Source: WJLY01 sp964562405 (GTDB lineage Bacteria > Joyebacterota > Joyebacteria > Joyebacterales > Joyebacteraceae). From it: a stretch of DNA of 47,189 nt. The stretch lies in the NCBI GenBank assembly GCA_964562405.1, contig CAZLTC010000013.1, forward strand, positions 1 through 47,189. Reading direction: 5' to 3'. Within the stretch, counting starts at the first letter, position 1. Every line of letters begins with the position of its first letter. Of the stretch, positions 24,516 through 32,686 are shown piece after piece. Made by a program: the position numbers and the translations under genes. The notes beneath the pieces were generated by a model. The model did not search any database. It had not been told where the DNA came from and was given only the letters and a program-made list of their open reading frames with translations.

Positions 24516-25239
24516 AGAGGCTCGCGCTGACGCTGGCGATCGCCGCGCTGCTGTGGGCGCCGGCGGCCGCCCAGGACCCTTCGGCCGCGACCGGGACTTC
24601 CGCCGCCGACACAACGCAGCTTGAGCAGATGACGCCCGAGGAGCTCTTCCTCCGGGCCTCATCCTCGGCCCTCCAGTTCGCTCCGATGCTCGCTCCGTCA
24701 CGCCGCATCCTCGTCCGTGAGCACGAGGCGTACCTCCCCTATCTGGTTACGAAGCTCGACACGGACGATCCCCGCGAGCGCATCGCGCTGGAGGACGTGC
24801 TCTTCAAGATCGGCGAACCTGCAGTGCTGCCGCTCATCGACGCGATGGCGGCCGAACTCGATAGGCTGGACACCTCGCGCGGTGTCCGTCTGGCCTCCTC
24901 CATACTCGGCAGGCTCGGTGACGAGAGAGCCGTTCCACCGCTCGTAGACGCGGCTTCTCACACGGACTGGAAGGTGAGGAGTTCCGCCGCAGCAGCGCTC
25001 GGCAGGATCGGGTCCGCGGACTCCGCGGGCGCGGTCGCCCTGATGCTTGATGATCCGAATGAGGTCGTGAGGACCTCTGCATGCGTCGCCCTGGCGAGGT
25101 TGGCGAACGAGAGCGGCGGCACTCTACCCGACGCAACGATGGACGACCTTGTCTCCCGTCTGAAGGATCGAAGCTACGCCGTCAGGTTCAGCGCCGCCGA
25201 CGCGCTCGCCGCGTGTGGGGAGCGCGCGTTCGACCGACT
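24512..25239 (+). CDS. Secreted HEAT-repeat protein, 3' end lost in assembly gap
   Basis: About 242 residues are visible before the N run; the true end is unknown. ATG 24512 overlaps the previous stop (ATGA). A signal peptide MKRLALTLAIAALLWAPAAA leads. Helical HEAT/PBS-lyase-type repeats follow: REHEAYLPYLVTKLDTDDPRERIALEDVLFKIGE, then ILGRLGDERAVPPLVDAASHTDWKVRSSAAAALGRIGS, and YAVRFSAADALAACGE. Such repeats form protein-binding superhelices, often scaffolds. As the third gene of a tightly coupled trio after a molybdenum hydroxylase and a solenoid protein, it may bind one of them outside the cytoplasm. That is inference. The break at 25240 is an assembly artefact, not a biological truncation. 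Confidence 0.85.
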
Positions 25240-25339
25240 NNNNNNNNNNNNNNNNNNNNNNNNNNNNNNNNNNNNNNNNNNNNNNNNNNNNNNNNNNNNN
25301 NNNNNNNNNNNNNNNNNNNNNNNNNNNNNNNNNNNNNNN
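25240..25339. other. Assembly gap (100 N)
   Basis: Exactly 100 N, the conventional placeholder for a gap of unknown size. It removes the end of the HEAT-repeat gene and anything between it and the promoter at 25351. Confidence 0.99.
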
Positions 25340-25350
25340 CTAGTTCAAGG

Positions 25351-25379
25351 TTGACTGCGCACCACGCATGTAATACAAT
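25351..25379 (+). promoter_or_regulatory. Strong sigma-70-type promoter before the tandem secreted genes
   Basis: TTGACT (25351-25356), exactly 17 nt, TACAAT (25374-25379). It predicts a start near 25386 and a leader of about 200 nt before the first gene. The leader shows no known riboswitch fold to me. Confidence 0.7.
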
Positions 25380-25586
25380 AGGGGCTGAAAGTGTGCGGTC
25401 GACTCTCTGCGTCCGCACCTCAGTGTCTGGAATCAACGCATCCACCCGCGTATGGCCGGAGTGATGCTGCGAGTGCGGTCCCCCGACGCGAGTTTGCGTC
25501 CCCCGCCTCCGGTCGCACGCGGTAATGTGGAGCTGCAAGATAAGAGACACGCGCGTACTGCAACGAGTGGAAAGGAGAAGTGCAAG

Positions 25587-26240
25587 ATGAAGAAGCTGGC
25601 AACGACAGCTGTGATCCTCGCGTGTGCCCTACTCGTCTCCCAGGCGGCCGTCGCGACAACATACAACTGCGCCCTCATGGGCTCAGGAAGCCTCATGGCA
25701 AACGGCGCCACCTACTCGGGGTCGTTCCCGAGCGGCATGAGCGGTACCTGGACGATAGACGTCGACGATTCCCTGTGGCCGGGCGCGTCCGACAGCACCG
25801 CGAGGTGGAACTATCTCTGGACGAACTTTTTTACCTACGACAGCACGCCGGGCGCCCAGGCATGGTGGGGCACGTTCGACCTCAACACGCTGGGCAGCAT
25901 CCCGACGTTCGAGTTCGTGACGTCATCTCCCGGTGGCACGGTCGCTGGTGACTGCACGTTCCGCATCATGATTCGTGACTGGATCAGCGACGGCGTCCTG
26001 AGCCAGAGCGAGAAGCACCACGACTCTCAGATCACGTTCACGTTCTCGGTCAACCCCGATCTCGGCACCGGCGTGTTCGCCGACTGGTGCGGCGACGGCT
26101 CGTTCGCCTCGGGTAATTTCAGGTTCGTCAACCCGCCGGCCGTCAATGTAATACAGGTCCCCGGCCTCATCCGGACCAACGAGTGCCCGAGCCCCGTCGA
26201 GGACACGACGTGGGGCACGATCAAGGCTCTCTACCACTAG
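25587..26240 (+). CDS. Secreted protein of unknown family with C-terminal PVEDTTWGTIKALYH (paralogue A)
   Basis: 217 residues from ATG 25587, with AAAGGAGAAG upstream. A clear signal peptide (MKKLATTAVILACALLVSQA) is followed by a compact beta-rich domain. It has Trp-rich motifs GTWTIDVDDSLWP, QAWWGTFD and WCGDGSF, and ends CPSPVEDTTWGTIKALYH. It shares many of these positions with the next gene (WTI-x-V-x-D, WP, GGT-x-x-G, DGVL/NGVL, WCG-x-G-x-F), so the two are tandem paralogues. I know no named family for it. The C-terminal motif recurs in the otherwise unrelated FG-GAP protein at 8915-9823, so it may be a sorting tag. Strong promoter and RBS suggest high expression. Confidence 0.85.
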   Translation: MKKLATTAVILACALLVSQAAVATTYNCALMGSGSLMANGATYSGSFPSGMSGTWTIDVDDSLWPGASDSTARWNYLWTNFFTYDSTPGAQAWWGTFDLNTLGSIPTFEFVTSSPGGTVAGDCTFRIMIRDWISDGVLSQSEKHHDSQITFTFSVNPDLGTGVFADWCGDGSFASGNFRFVNPPAVNVIQVPGLIRTNECPSPVEDTTWGTIKALYH

Positions 26241-26324
26241 ACCACCAGGTCTACGGACGCGGTGTTTTGGGATACAGCAGAGGGAATGACCGCCCCACGG
26301 GGGCGTATCGAAAAGGAGAGGAAG

Positions 26325-26966
26325 ATGCGCGCACTGACTATCGCCCTTGCCGTTGCGCTGGTCGCATTCGCTTCCATGGCGTCGGCCTTCACGAGCTTCA
26401 ACGGTGTTGGTACCGGTGACTTCATGGACAGCCCGCCGACGTTCATCGGCAACATGGAAGCACCCGGCGACATCCTCGACGGTTCGTGGACGATCACCGT
26501 CCCGGACGACGGCTGGCCGACCGACCCCGTCGCCCGCGAGGCGTACATCTGGACGACCTTCTATGCCGGCAACTACGAGCCCGGCACGCCCGGTTTCTGG
26601 AAGGGCTATTTCGACGCGTCGACCAACGGCGCTCAGAACACCCTGGCCATCGTTGACAACACGAACGGCGGGACGATGAGCGGCGTCACGACCCTCGAGA
26701 TCCAGGTTCAGGACCTCAACAGCAACGGCGTCCTCGACGAGGGCGAGTTCTGCGAGGGCAGCGACACCGGCATCATCATCATCATCCGCGACGGCACGGG
26801 CGTCTACGATGGCTGGTGCGGTAACGGCAACTTCTACGGCAGCTACACCAAGGACTGCCCGGGCACGGCCGAGACGTGGACCTTCGGCATGTACCTGTGG
26901 ATCGCCGACTGCTCGACGCCGGTCGAGGACACGACGTGGGGTTCCATCAAGGCGCTCTACAACTAG
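26325..26966 (+). CDS. Secreted protein of unknown family with C-terminal PVEDTTWGSIKALYN (paralogue B)
   Basis: 213 residues from ATG 26325, with AAAAGGAGAGG upstream. The signal peptide is MRALTIALAVALVAFASMA-SA. The domain mirrors paralogue A: GTGDFMDS, GSWTITVPDDGWP, FWKGYFD, GGTMSGVTTLEI, a DLNSNGVLDEGE loop that looks like a calcium-binding (EF-hand-like) turn, GVYDGWCGNGNF, and CSTPVEDTTWGSIKALYN at the end. The two genes share a 20-base identical stretch over the VEDTTWG codons, though the third bases elsewhere differ. It lies 84 nt after paralogue A, and its stop is followed by a 7-bp hairpin. Function unknown; probably extracellular. Confidence 0.85.
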   Translation: MRALTIALAVALVAFASMASAFTSFNGVGTGDFMDSPPTFIGNMEAPGDILDGSWTITVPDDGWPTDPVAREAYIWTTFYAGNYEPGTPGFWKGYFDASTNGAQNTLAIVDNTNGGTMSGVTTLEIQVQDLNSNGVLDEGEFCEGSDTGIIIIIRDGTGVYDGWCGNGNFYGSYTKDCPGTAETWTFGMYLWIADCSTPVEDTTWGSIKALYN

Positions 26967-26975
26967 CTCTGCACC

Positions 26976-26994
26976 GCGCCCCGTTCAGGGGCGC
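26976..26994 (+). terminator. Hairpin after the tandem secreted genes
   Basis: GCGCCCC / GGGGCGC, a perfect 7-bp GC stem with a 5-nt loop, starts nine bases after the paralogue B stop. No U-tract follows. Two further small hairpins lie at 27012-27032 and 27036-27052. Confidence 0.5.
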
Positions 26995-27035
26995 CTGAGG
27001 CAACCTCGTTTCCGGCTCCTCCCCCCAGCCGGACT

Positions 27036-27052
27036 AGCGTCGAAGCGACGCT
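27036..27052. other. Second hairpin in the leader of the C25 gene
   Basis: AGCGTCG-AAG-CGACGCT is a perfect 7-bp stem, and CCGGCT/AGCCGG at 27012-27032 forms a 6-bp stem just before it. They sit 35-75 nt upstream of the C25 start and could affect its translation or end the upstream transcript. Confidence 0.35.
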
Positions 27053-27086
27053 GAGTTGCCCTGCGGATTCAGGGGCGACCGGACAT

Positions 27087-29239
27087 ATGGTGGTACCTAG
27101 CATGAGGCGCGCGGAGCGTCGGTCCGCAGGACACGGCCTCCGCGCGTTCCTCGCAACTCTCATCGCGTGCGCATGGTTGCTCCCAGGCCAGACGCACGCT
27201 CGCGAAGGAGGGGAAGCAGAGCGAAATACAGGGACCTGGGCTCCAGCCAGCCGGACGTCTGTGTTTCGTGTGCGGCCCCAGACACAGGGTACCTCTGCTC
27301 CATTCGCTACGATAAACCTCTCCCAAGCAGAGATGAGTCCGGCCGGTTCGGGTTCCTTGCCTGACCGGCCGGTTTCTCTTGAAGCCGGCGAGCGCTCGGA
27401 CGACGCATCCGGCACCGGGCTCTCCTCCGCCCGCAGACTGCTCGCGATTCCGGCGGGAGCAGAGCCGGTCGTCATCGCCGTACGCCTGACCGTTTCCGGA
27501 GGCGTCGTCGCGGTCGACCCGACCATCATCGACAAGATCGCTCGCATCGAGAGCACCGGGCTCATAAGAGACCAGAGCGTGGCGGTCGTGAGCGTCGACC
27601 TTGGCGCTCTCGCGGAGGCTGCGGGCCGGCTCGAGCCGCTGTCGACTCAGGTCGAGGTGGAGTTCCGGAATGCCTCCGGGCCCATCTCGTCGGCCACGGG
27701 GCCCATGAGCCGCGTCTGCGCCCGGACGATCGTGAACTACGAGACGCAGCCGGCTGATGGATGGCGCCCGTCGCCGACCGGATCGGCAGTCAGGGGCGGT
27801 GCGGTCAACTACTGTGACTCCGTGTCGGACTGCGCTGACGCGGGCATCGACGTTCTCTTCCTGGTCGCCGACGAGCTGTCTTCGACTCCAGCCCTCTTCG
27901 CTTATGCCAACCATCACGCGACATACTTCGGCCTCAACGTCGGTATCGTGAAGATGTCGGACCTGGTGGACCAGTCCGCCCAAGGCGTCAGGCAGTTCAT
28001 CCGCGACGTCTATGACACGGGCTCGGCCGGGCACTTCGGGGACGGGCGGCTGGGATTCGTCATGCTGGTGGGCGACGCCTACGCGGACGACAACACGACC
28101 GTGATGATCCCCGTCTACAACGGCTATGGTGGGACGGAGTCCGCCTCCGACCACTATTACGCCTGCGTCAGCGGAGACGACGACTTCGAGGACGTGATGC
28201 TGGGCAGGCTCTCCGTCGGCAACCTGCAGGAGCTCACGGCCACACTGAGCAAGTCGGCATCCTATATGCCGTTGACGCCGGGTGAGTCGTGGCACGAACG
28301 CGTCCTGCTCATAGGCGGTCTCTTCTACACGCTCAAGGACGAGTACGTCGCCCTCTTCGACCAGTACGACTCCATCATCCCGGAGTCGATCACAACCGAT
28401 CGGCTGTACCGCCACGACTACGGCACCGACCAGAGCTGCGCGCTCGACGTCGTCCAGGCCTTCAACGACGGGTACCTCTTCGTGAACTTCAACGGCGACG
28501 GGTGGATATTCGTCTGGGACCACGTGCTGAACACGGGGCACATAGGACTGATGGAGAACGCGCAGCGCCTTCCTATCGTCCTGTCGATGGCCTGCATGAC
28601 GGGCTGGCTGGACAACATCTCCCAACCTGACGCCAATGGATCGTACGACTGCATGGCGGAGCAGCTGGTCAACGCCCCGGACGGTGGCGCAGTTGCCTGT
28701 GTGGCAGCGCCTCGCAGCAGTGACGGAGGCATCTTCAGAGGATTCACGCAGCAGATCTACAGGGCCGCATTCGAACAGAACTGCATCTTCACAGGAGAGA
28801 TGCTCGCGACCGCCAAGCTCCTGCATCTGCAGGAAGAGGGCAATGTCGCGTACACGAGGCAGTTCGCGCTCTTCGGAGACCCTATGCTCGTGTTCGGCCG
28901 CGACTCCCAACCGGACGGCAGCGCCGACCTGGCAGTTCAGCCGTATCAGACGACGTGGTCGCCTGAGGCTCCCGCGGTCGGTTCCGACATGCTGGTATCC
29001 GTCGGCGTGACCAACCGCAGCTCCGTGGAAGTGCACGACGTCCTCGTCAGACTGGAGGGCACATCGGAGACCGGCTCCTATCAGCAGGAGGCCGTGCTAC
29101 CGAGCGTGGGCCCGTGGGCGACCGAGCGTCTCGAGTTCGACGTCCAGGCACCCTCGATGGGCGCGCACGACGTCCTCCTCTCGGTCGACCCCGAGGACGC
29201 GATAACCGAATCGGTGGAGGACAACAACTCGTTCGAGCA
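27087..29239 (+). CDS. Gingipain-type (peptidase C25 family) protein with CARDB domain, N-terminal part; possible inactive protease
   Basis: About 717 residues are visible before the assembly gap. The start is ATG 27087 or 27102 (MRRAERRSAGHGLRAFLATL), both followed by a signal peptide. After a propeptide-like region, a C25 caspase-like fold starts near 255 (GIDVLFLVADE), with GFVMLVGDAYADD, DHYYACVSGDDDFEDVMLGRLSV and VNFNGDGWIFVW. The nucleophile Cys503 lies in SMACMTGW. The expected catalytic His of GHG is Asp471 (codon GAC), 32 residues before the Cys; active gingipains have His there. The protease may therefore be inactive or use another residue. A CARDB-like domain fills about 612-717 (DLAVQPYQTTWSPEAP ... 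ITESVEDNNSFE). It probably continues past the gap into the next entry. Confidence 0.85.
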
Positions 29240-29339
29240 NNNNNNNNNNNNNNNNNNNNNNNNNNNNNNNNNNNNNNNNNNNNNNNNNNNNNNNNNNNNN
29301 NNNNNNNNNNNNNNNNNNNNNNNNNNNNNNNNNNNNNNN
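29240..29339. other. Assembly gap (100 N)
   Basis: Exactly 100 N of unknown true length, between the CARDB domain and the propeller domain. Frame continuity across it cannot be judged from the sequence. Confidence 0.99.
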
Positions 29340-31555
29340 CGGACGGATCGGAGATCTGGACGGCCAACACCGGTGACCCACTGGGTAACCCGGTGCTTGC
29401 CGACGCCGACGCGGACGGCGATCTGGACGTGATCGTCTCGACGCGTCCGTACTTCGGTGGTACTTCAGCCATCGTGGCGATCGATGAGGAAGGCGCCGTC
29501 ATCTGGACGAGACCTCTCGACAGCGGCATCAACGTAACAACCGCTCCAGTGGCCGGGGACTTCGACCTGGACGGCGTCATCGACATAGCGTACGGAACCT
29601 CGGCGGGAACGGTTGAGGCCATCTCCTGCGAGGGTGACCCTCCGAACCAGCGCTGGGCCATGCCCGCGTCTGGCTCCGGCTGCGTCTCCGCGCTCGGCCT
29701 GGCGGATGTGGACTCGGACGGCTTGCTGGAGATCGTGGTGGCGAGCGAGGACGTGAGCTGCATCAACGCGGAGGACGGCTCGGACAAGGGCTGGAGCATC
29801 GACCTCGGCGGGCAGGTCGTGTGCCTCGCGATCGACGACACCGATGTTGACGGCGAGGCCGAGGTCTTCGCAGGAAGCGCTGGAGGCAGGGTAGGGCTGA
29901 TCGATTCTGGAGTACTCCTGTGGACGAGAGAGATCGGCGGCACCCCCGGCTCGTCGGCCGCGATCGCGGATGTGGATGGGAACGCAGGCAAGGAGATCCT
30001 TGTCGGAAGCGATGATGGCTACGTGCACGTTCTCACCCTGGACGGCGACGACTATGTCTCCCCGATGCCGGTGCCGGGCACGTGCCTGACGCCCTTCGCC
30101 TCCGATCTGACCGGCGACGGGACTCTCGACGTCGCGGTGTGCACCTCCGAAGGCACGGTCTACGCGTTCGATCTCGGCGCGACGGCTGAGCATTCGGCTA
30201 CTCCCGAGTGGTTGGGCGTCGGCGGGACGGCTTCGAGGACCTCGGTGCTCGAGCAGCCATTCTGGGGGACGTTCGACGGGAGCCTGGTCTTGTCGGGCAA
30301 CTTCCGCATCGTCGGCGACGTTGTGATCTCATCGGGCTCGACGCTGACGATAGCCGCCGGCGCGCGGCTCGCATTCGACGGATCGGGCCTCGAGATATCC
30401 GGCACACTGCACGCTCCCGGCACACCTGGAAGCGAGATAACGATGACCGGCTCCCCCGCCTCCAGGTCTAGCTGGAAGGGCATAGAGGCAAGACCAGGGG
30501 CCAGCCTGTACATGTCGTCGTGCGTCGTGTCGGACGCCGTACTGGGTCTGGAGGCCCGTTCGGCGGCCGTCACACTCGTCGATTGCGAGTTCGCAGGCAA
30601 CGAAACGGCGGCTTCGATCGAGGACTGCTCGTTCTACGCGTCCGGCACCAGCTTCTCGGGGTCGGACGGCATCGGCCTGTACCTGGAAGGCGGTGCGGGC
30701 ACGGTGGTCGACTGCCTGATGGACGGCAACGGGACTGCAGGACTCTCCTGTGTCGCGGCCTCCGCCTACAAGCTCGCCGGGACCACGTTCTGCGGCACCA
30801 CAGATGGAAGCGGCGCCAGCTTTTCCGGCTCGTCTCACTGCGTCGTCGATTCCTGCTCCTTCCTGTCAAACGCAGTCGACGGCGCCTGGGTCAAGCAGTC
30901 GTCCCCGAAGTTCAGCTTCTGCCAGTTCAGCGGCAACGGACAGGACGGCATCAACTGCGAGAAGCTATCGTTCCCCGACGTCAGATGGTGTTCGGTCACC
31001 GGCAACCGGATAGGCGTAGCGTGCAGAACCGCCTCCTACCCCAGCATGGGCAACACACTGGACCCGGAGTCCGGCTACAACTCGGTCTATGGCAACCAGC
31101 AGGCCGCCTTGGCCAACTACAACACGCTGGTGGCACCTCTGCAGGCGAGAAGGAACTGGTGGGGAGCGGCGCCACCGGCGGGCAGGATATTCATTGGCTA
31201 CGTGCTCTACACGCCGTGGCTTTCGGAGGTTCCGTCCTACGTGTTGCACGGCTCGGAGGTCCCCGAGCAGTTCGCGAGCTACGAGCTTTCGCAGAACCGA
31301 CCAAACCCGTTCAACCCCGTGACGACGCTGGCCTTCAGCGTGCCGCCCTCCTCGGGGCGAATCCTCCTCACCGTGTACGACTCGTCCGGCCGCCTGGTCA
31401 GGACGCTACACGACGGACCGACGTCACCGGGACAACATGAAGTTGTCTGGGACGGACGGGACGACCTCGGCAACAGGGTTGCAAGCGGCGTCTACTTCGC
31501 TAGAATGGTGGCTCCGGACTTCGGAGCGACCAGGAAAATGCTCCTCCTCAAGTAG
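29340..31555 (+). CDS. Surface protein C-terminal part: propeller repeats, right-handed beta-helix and FlgD-like sorting domain
   Basis: 737 residues after the gap; the true start is missing. Residues 1-280 are FG-GAP/PQQ-like propeller blades (ADADADGDLDVIV, GDFDLDGVIDIAYG, LADVDSDGLLEIVVA, IADVDGNAGKEILVG). Residues about 300-620 form a right-handed beta-helix rich in Cys and Ser turns, closing with LQARRNWWG, a motif common at the ends of such helices. Residues about 645-737 are a FlgD-like domain: YELSQNRPNPFNPVTTLAFS, LTVYDSSGRLVRTL, then GVYFARM ... ATRKMLLLK. Such tails direct secretion and anchoring by type IX-like systems. It most likely is the second half of the C25 gene, since C25 proteins of this type often end so. 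A separate gene is the alternative. Confidence 0.85.
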
Positions 31556-31582
31556 ACCACGGATGAAACCAGACAAGCGGGA

Positions 31583-31602
31583 GCCGGACCGTAGCGTCCG
31601 GC
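31583..31602. promoter_or_regulatory. Hairpin between the surface protein and pfkA
   Basis: GCCGGAC / GTCCGGC forms a perfect 7-bp stem with a 6-nt loop that ends at the pfkA ribosome-binding site (GGAGGG). It could end the upstream message or modulate pfkA translation. Confidence 0.4.
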
Positions 31603-31616
31603 GGAGGGACCTTCAT

Positions 31617-32594
31617 ATGTCGGAAGTGACTAACATCGGCGTGCTGACGAGCGGAGGCGACGCTCCCGGGATGAACGCTGCGATCAGGGCGGCGGTCAGG
31701 ACCGCGATAGTCAACGGGATCAGAGTGACGGGCATAATGCGCGGGTATACCGGACTCCTCGATGGGGAGTTCGTGCAGCTGCAGGCCAGATCGGTCTCGA
31801 ACATCGTCCAGCGAGGCGGCACAATCCTGAAGACCAGCAGGTGCGAGGAGTTCCTTGAGCCGCGGGGTCGCGTCAAGGCGGCCGAGCAGATGGCCGAGGC
31901 GGGCATCGACGCGCTGGTCGGGATCGGAGGGGACGGCACGTTCCGGGGTCTTCGGGACCTGACCGTGGAGCAGCACGTCCGATGCGTAGGCGTCCCAGGG
32001 ACCATCGACAACGACATCTACGGGACGGACTTCACGATCGGCTTTGACACGGCGGTCAACACGGCACTCGAGTCGATCGACAAGATAAGAGACACGGCCG
32101 CGTCTCACGACAGGGTGTTCTTCATCGAGGTCATGGGCAGGCACTGCGGCGCCATAGCGCTCGAGGTCGCGATAGCGGGGGGCGCTGAGGCCGTGATCAT
32201 ACCCGAGGTCCCGGCCGACATGGACAGGCTCTGCGACGTCCTGGTCAAGGGACGGCGCGGCGGCAAGACCAGTTTCATCATCGTCGTCGCCGAGGGAGCT
32301 TATCCAGGAGGCGCACACGCGGTAAGCGACTTAGTGTCGGGGCGACTCGGGATAGAGGGGCGCGTGAGCGTGCTGGGACACGTCCAGCGCGGCGGCTCTC
32401 CGACGGCCTCGGACCGCGCCCTTGCCAGTCGCATGGGACGCAGCGCGGTCGAAGCTCTGCTCGAGGGCGCCCGCGACGTCATGGTCGGTGTCAACTGCGG
32501 TGAGATGGTGCTAGTGCCCCTCGAGGACACCTCCGGGAAGCAGAAGGAGGTCGATCTCGACCTTCTGCGCCTCGCGGATATCACTTCCACGTAG
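31617..32594 (+). CDS. pfkA: ATP-dependent 6-phosphofructokinase
   Basis: 325 residues from ATG 31617, with GGAGGGAC upstream. Signature segments are in order: GVLTSGGDAPGMNAAIRA (nucleotide loop), GIGGDGTFRG (about 102-111), PGTIDNDIYGTDFTIGFDTA (catalytic Asp131), IEVMGRHCG, and GHVQRGGSPTASDR. Gly107 after the GGD and PGT rather than PKT before the IDND are marks of ATP-using enzymes, against the pyrophosphate-dependent type. It phosphorylates fructose 6-phosphate to the bisphosphate that the class I aldolase at 11117 cleaves. The effector-site region resembles bacterial allosteric PfkA. It ends at a strong terminator shared with clpB. Confidence 0.97.
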   Translation: MSEVTNIGVLTSGGDAPGMNAAIRAAVRTAIVNGIRVTGIMRGYTGLLDGEFVQLQARSVSNIVQRGGTILKTSRCEEFLEPRGRVKAAEQMAEAGIDALVGIGGDGTFRGLRDLTVEQHVRCVGVPGTIDNDIYGTDFTIGFDTAVNTALESIDKIRDTAASHDRVFFIEVMGRHCGAIALEVAIAGGAEAVIIPEVPADMDRLCDVLVKGRRGGKTSFIIVVAEGAYPGGAHAVSDLVSGRLGIEGRVSVLGHVQRGGSPTASDRALASRMGRSAVEALLEGARDVMVGVNCGEMVLVPLEDTSGKQKEVDLDLLRLADITST

Positions 32595-32617
32595 GACCGC
32601 AGGTGGATGGAGACGAG

Positions 32618-32642
32618 GACGGGGGCCCACCGGGCCCCCGTC
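32618..32642. terminator. Strong bidirectional terminator between pfkA (+) and clpB (-)
   Basis: An 11-bp perfect stem, GACGGGGGCCC / GGGCCCCCGTC, with a 3-nt loop, followed on the plus strand by TCTCTTT. It is 24 nt after the pfkA stop and 45 nt from the clpB stop, so it can serve both convergent genes. Confidence 0.85.
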
Positions 32643-32686
32643 TCTCTTTGCGCTGCGATGTCCCCTACCGCTCCGGGCGGCGGTCA

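Noticed and set aside
25240..25339. Truncation of the HEAT-repeat gene as a pseudogene
   Set aside because: The frame is lost only because of 100 N; no stop or frameshift is seen before it.
27069..29036. Long open frame on the minus strand opposite the C25 gene (655 codons)
   Set aside because: No recognisable motif and no ribosome-binding site; the plus-strand frame has a signal peptide and family motifs.
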